Below, piece after piece: positions 6,924-8,588 of a stretch of DNA of 8,588 nt. The position numbers and the translations under genes are program-made. Position 1 is the stretch's first letter. Each line of letters opens with the position of its first letter. The notes under the pieces were generated by a model. That model saw only the letters and a program-made list of their open reading frames with translations. It ran no database searches and had not been told where the DNA came from. Source of the stretch: Gemmatimonadales bacterium (lineage in GTDB: Bacteria > Gemmatimonadota > Gemmatimonadetes > Palauibacterales > Palauibacteraceae); assembly GCA_030608825.1 (NCBI GenBank), contig JAUWDL010000037.1, positions 1 to 8,588 on the forward strand. The letters run 5' to 3'.

Positions 6924-8170
6924 GCCGCAGGCGCTCCCTCGAGTGGTTTGTGGCCCGGCGCTACCTGTCGGGTGGAAAGGGTCGCGGCTTCCTCTCCTTG
7001 ATCACGCTGATAGCCATCGGCGGCGTGACCGTGGGGGTAATGGCGCTGATCGTCGTGATCGCGGTCATGAGCGGCCTGCAGAAGGACCTGCGGCAGGCGA
7101 TCCTCGGGGCCAGTCCCCACGGCATGGTGATACGGCTCGGAGACGACGTCTCCATGGCGGATTGGGAGCGCGTGATCGATGTGGTTCGGGCGGATTCCTC
7201 GGTCACTTCCGCCGCCCCGTTCGTATATACGGAGGTCATGCTCGCGCCGCCGGGGAGCTTCAACGAGGGTGCCGTGTTGAAGGGCATCCCCGACGACGCG
7301 CAGGCGCTCGCCGTGGCAAGAGTGGACGAGTATCTGGTCTCGGGGAAGCTGCCCTTCGAGGTGACCGAGTCGGGGCACCCCGGGTTGTTGGTTGGCAGCG
7401 GCCTGGCGAGCCGGCACGGCCTTTTCCCGGGCCAGATCGTGACGATCGTATCCGTCCAGAACGCCGAGTTGACGCCGACCGGCCTCCAGCCGCAGATGCG
7501 GAGGTTCGAGGTCACGGGCGTCTTCGAGACCGGGCTGTACCAGTACGACTCGAAGTGGACGTTTACCGCCCTTCCCGCGGCGCAGAGCCTGCTCAACCTG
7601 GGTGAGCGCGTCACCGGCGTGGAGTTCAATGTCGAGGATGCCTGGAAGGCGGCAGAGACCGCTCAGCGGCTGGACGTCGAGCTTCGCTTCCCGTATGCGG
7701 TCGATGACTGGCAGCACCAGAATGCGAGCCTCTTCTCCGCGCTCAAGCTGGAGAAATTGGCGATGGCGGTCATCCTCCTGCTCATCGTGCTCGTCGCATC
7801 CTTCAACATCATCTCCACGTTGATCATGGTGGTCACCGACAAGACCCGGGAGATCGGGATCCTGCGCTCTATGGGCATGACCGCGAACGGCATCCTCCGG
7901 ATCTTCCTGATCCAGGGGATCGTCATCGGGATCATCGGCACACTCGTCGGCAGCACGCTCGGAGGCACGCTCGCGTATCTGCTCGACCGTTACGAGTTCA
8001 TCACGCTCCCCGGCGATGTGTACTTCATCGACCGCCTGCCGGTGGACTTGAACCCGGTGGATGTGGGGCTCATCGTCGCAGCATCGATCGCCATCTCCTT
8101 CCTGGCGACGATCTATCCCGCTCGGCGTGCCGCCGAGCTCTCCCCGGTAGACGCCATTCGCCATGAGTGA
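6920..8170 (+). CDS. Lipoprotein-releasing ABC transporter permease, LolC/LolE family
   Basis: This is the inner-membrane subunit that, with LolD, extracts outer-membrane lipoproteins and hands them to a periplasmic carrier. The N-terminus WFVARRYLSGGKGRGFLSLI leads into a first membrane helix at about 23-52. A large periplasmic domain follows (about 53-272), then three helices at about 277-304, 325-355 and 379-401, the FtsX/MacB-like layout of LolC/E. The cytoplasmic stretch TDKTREIGILRSMGMT (306-321) between helices 2 and 3 is the typical coupling region contacting the ATPase. Its length of 416 residues is normal (E. coli LolC 399, LolE 414). Only one permease gene is visible, so I cannot tell LolC from LolE; a second could lie outside the window, or the system may use a single LolF-type permease. 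The start GTG 6920 overlaps the lysS TGA (GTGA). GGAGG at 6914-6918 is only 1 nt away, so start use may rely on coupling with lysS. Confidence 0.93.
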   Translation: MSRRRSLEWFVARRYLSGGKGRGFLSLITLIAIGGVTVGVMALIVVIAVMSGLQKDLRQAILGASPHGMVIRLGDDVSMADWERVIDVVRADSSVTSAAPFVYTEVMLAPPGSFNEGAVLKGIPDDAQALAVARVDEYLVSGKLPFEVTESGHPGLLVGSGLASRHGLFPGQIVTIVSVQNAELTPTGLQPQMRRFEVTGVFETGLYQYDSKWTFTALPAAQSLLNLGERVTGVEFNVEDAWKAAETAQRLDVELRFPYAVDDWQHQNASLFSALKLEKLAMAVILLLIVLVASFNIISTLIMVVTDKTREIGILRSMGMTANGILRIFLIQGIVIGIIGTLVGSTLGGTLAYLLDRYEFITLPGDVYFIDRLPVDLNPVDVGLIVAASIAISFLATIYPARRAAELSPVDAIRHE

Positions 8171-8176
8171 GGGCGC

Positions 8177-8588
8177 GTGACCGAGGCACCGGATCTCGTG
8201 CGCGAGCCGGCAGCGGCCGCGGCTGCGCCCGGGACCGCGACGCCGGACCCCGAAACGCCGCCGGCGGTCTCCGCGCAAGGCGTTTGCCGGAACTTCCTCA
8301 GTCCGGACGGCCGCGAGCTCCTGGTCCTGCGTGGCGTGGTCCTGTCGGTGGATCATGGCGAGACGCTGGCGATCATGGGACCGAGCGGGGCGGGGAAGTC
8401 GACGCTGCTGCACGTCCTCGGCGCTCTGGACGAGCCGACCAGCGGAGCTGTCCGAATAGCCGGGCGGAGGTTGAGTGGACTGGTCGACACGGAGGTGGCG
8501 CGCCTGCGCAACGAGCTCGTGGGCTTCGTCTTCCAGTTCCACCATCTGCTGAGGGACTTCTCGGCGCTCGAGAACGTCATGCTTCCTC
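8177..8588 (+). CDS. lolD: Lipoprotein-releasing ABC transporter ATPase LolD, C-terminus outside window
   Basis: LolD hydrolyses ATP to drive lipoprotein release by the LolC/E permease. From GTG 8177 the visible 137 codons hold the N-terminal part of the nucleotide-binding domain: Walker [10 protein letters not shown] (68-76, K74), [12 protein letters not shown] soon after, and the Q-loop region [20 protein letters not shown]. The QFHHLL string is typical of LolD among the MacB-like ATPases. The ABC signature and Walker B would lie beyond the right edge. GTG 8177 is the furthest possible start because TGA 8168 (the lolC stop) is in frame. GAGGG at 8169-8173 is a weak ribosome-binding site 3 nt away. 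Residues 2-34 form an Ala/Pro/Thr-rich lead before the domain begins at [11 protein letters not shown]. coli LolD has no such lead. GTG 8198 is an alternative start that would shorten it. The 6-nt gap to the permease supports an operon. Confidence 0.93.
   Translation, partial: MTEAPDLVREPAAAAAAPGTATPDPETPPAVSAQGVCRNFLSPDGRELLVLRGVVLSVDHGETLAIMGPSGAGKSTLLHVLGALDEPTSGAVRIAGRRLSGLVDTEVARLRNELVGFVFQFHHLLRDFSALENVMLP

Noticed and set aside
6773..8545. A 590-codon open frame on the minus strand
   Set aside because: It is antisense to lysS, lolC and lolD, all clear family members. Its translation is rich in Arg, Asp, His and Gln with no domain pattern, as expected opposite GC-rich coding DNA.
1..8588. 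Signs of a defence system, prophage, transposon or other accessory cassette
   Set aside because: Every gene belongs to a well-known core family, all on one strand with uniform composition; no repeats, integrase, transposase or tRNA boundary is visible.

Overview
The window is a GC-rich (about two-thirds G+C by eye), tightly packed bacterial segment. All eight genes lie on the + strand and no gap exceeds 85 nt. It reads as housekeeping chromosome, not an accessory island. I see no tRNA or rRNA gene, insertion sequence, CRISPR array, phage gene or toxin-antitoxin pair. The LolC/LolD genes imply an outer membrane with lipoproteins, so a diderm. The lysyl-tRNA synthetase carries sequence blocks that recall Bacteroidota/FCB-type enzymes. 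Together with the GC content this suggests a high-GC FCB-like lineage such as Gemmatimonadota or Eisenbacteria. That assignment is inference only.

Layout: (1) 2-682, the C-terminal part of a membrane-anchored diguanylate cyclase, cut by the window edge. (2) 666-1652, the GTPase Era, overlapping the cyclase by 17 nt. (3) 1711-1878, a 55-residue Trm112/YcaR-like four-cysteine protein. (4) 1940-4117, ribonuclease R. (5) 4203-5316, peptide release factor 2, in two reading frames joined by the classical programmed +1 frameshift at CTT-TGA (4275-4280). (6) 5313-6923, class II lysyl-tRNA synthetase with an unexpected N-terminal four-cysteine zinc-ribbon-like segment. (7) 6920-8170, a LolC/LolE-type permease. 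(8) 8177-8588, the start of the ATPase LolD, cut by the right edge.

The genes fall into two themes. Era, RNase R, RF2 and LysRS, with the Trm112-like protein probably among them, serve ribosome assembly, RNA turnover and translation. LolC-LolD extract lipoproteins from the inner membrane for transport to the outer membrane. prfB, lysS and lolC are joined by 4-nt GTGA overlaps, and lolD follows after 6 nt, so prfB-lysS-lolC-lolD is very likely one translationally coupled unit. Five of the seven visible starts are GTG, and six of the seven visible stops are TGA, the codon read by RF2.

I found no credible undescribed multi-gene system. The points most worth a second look are the zinc ribbon fused to LysRS, the prfB frameshift (which a simple gene caller would mis-start), a 20-codon frame that bridges era and the Trm112-like gene through overlapping stop/start codons, and an Era-specific insertion before the G4 motif.
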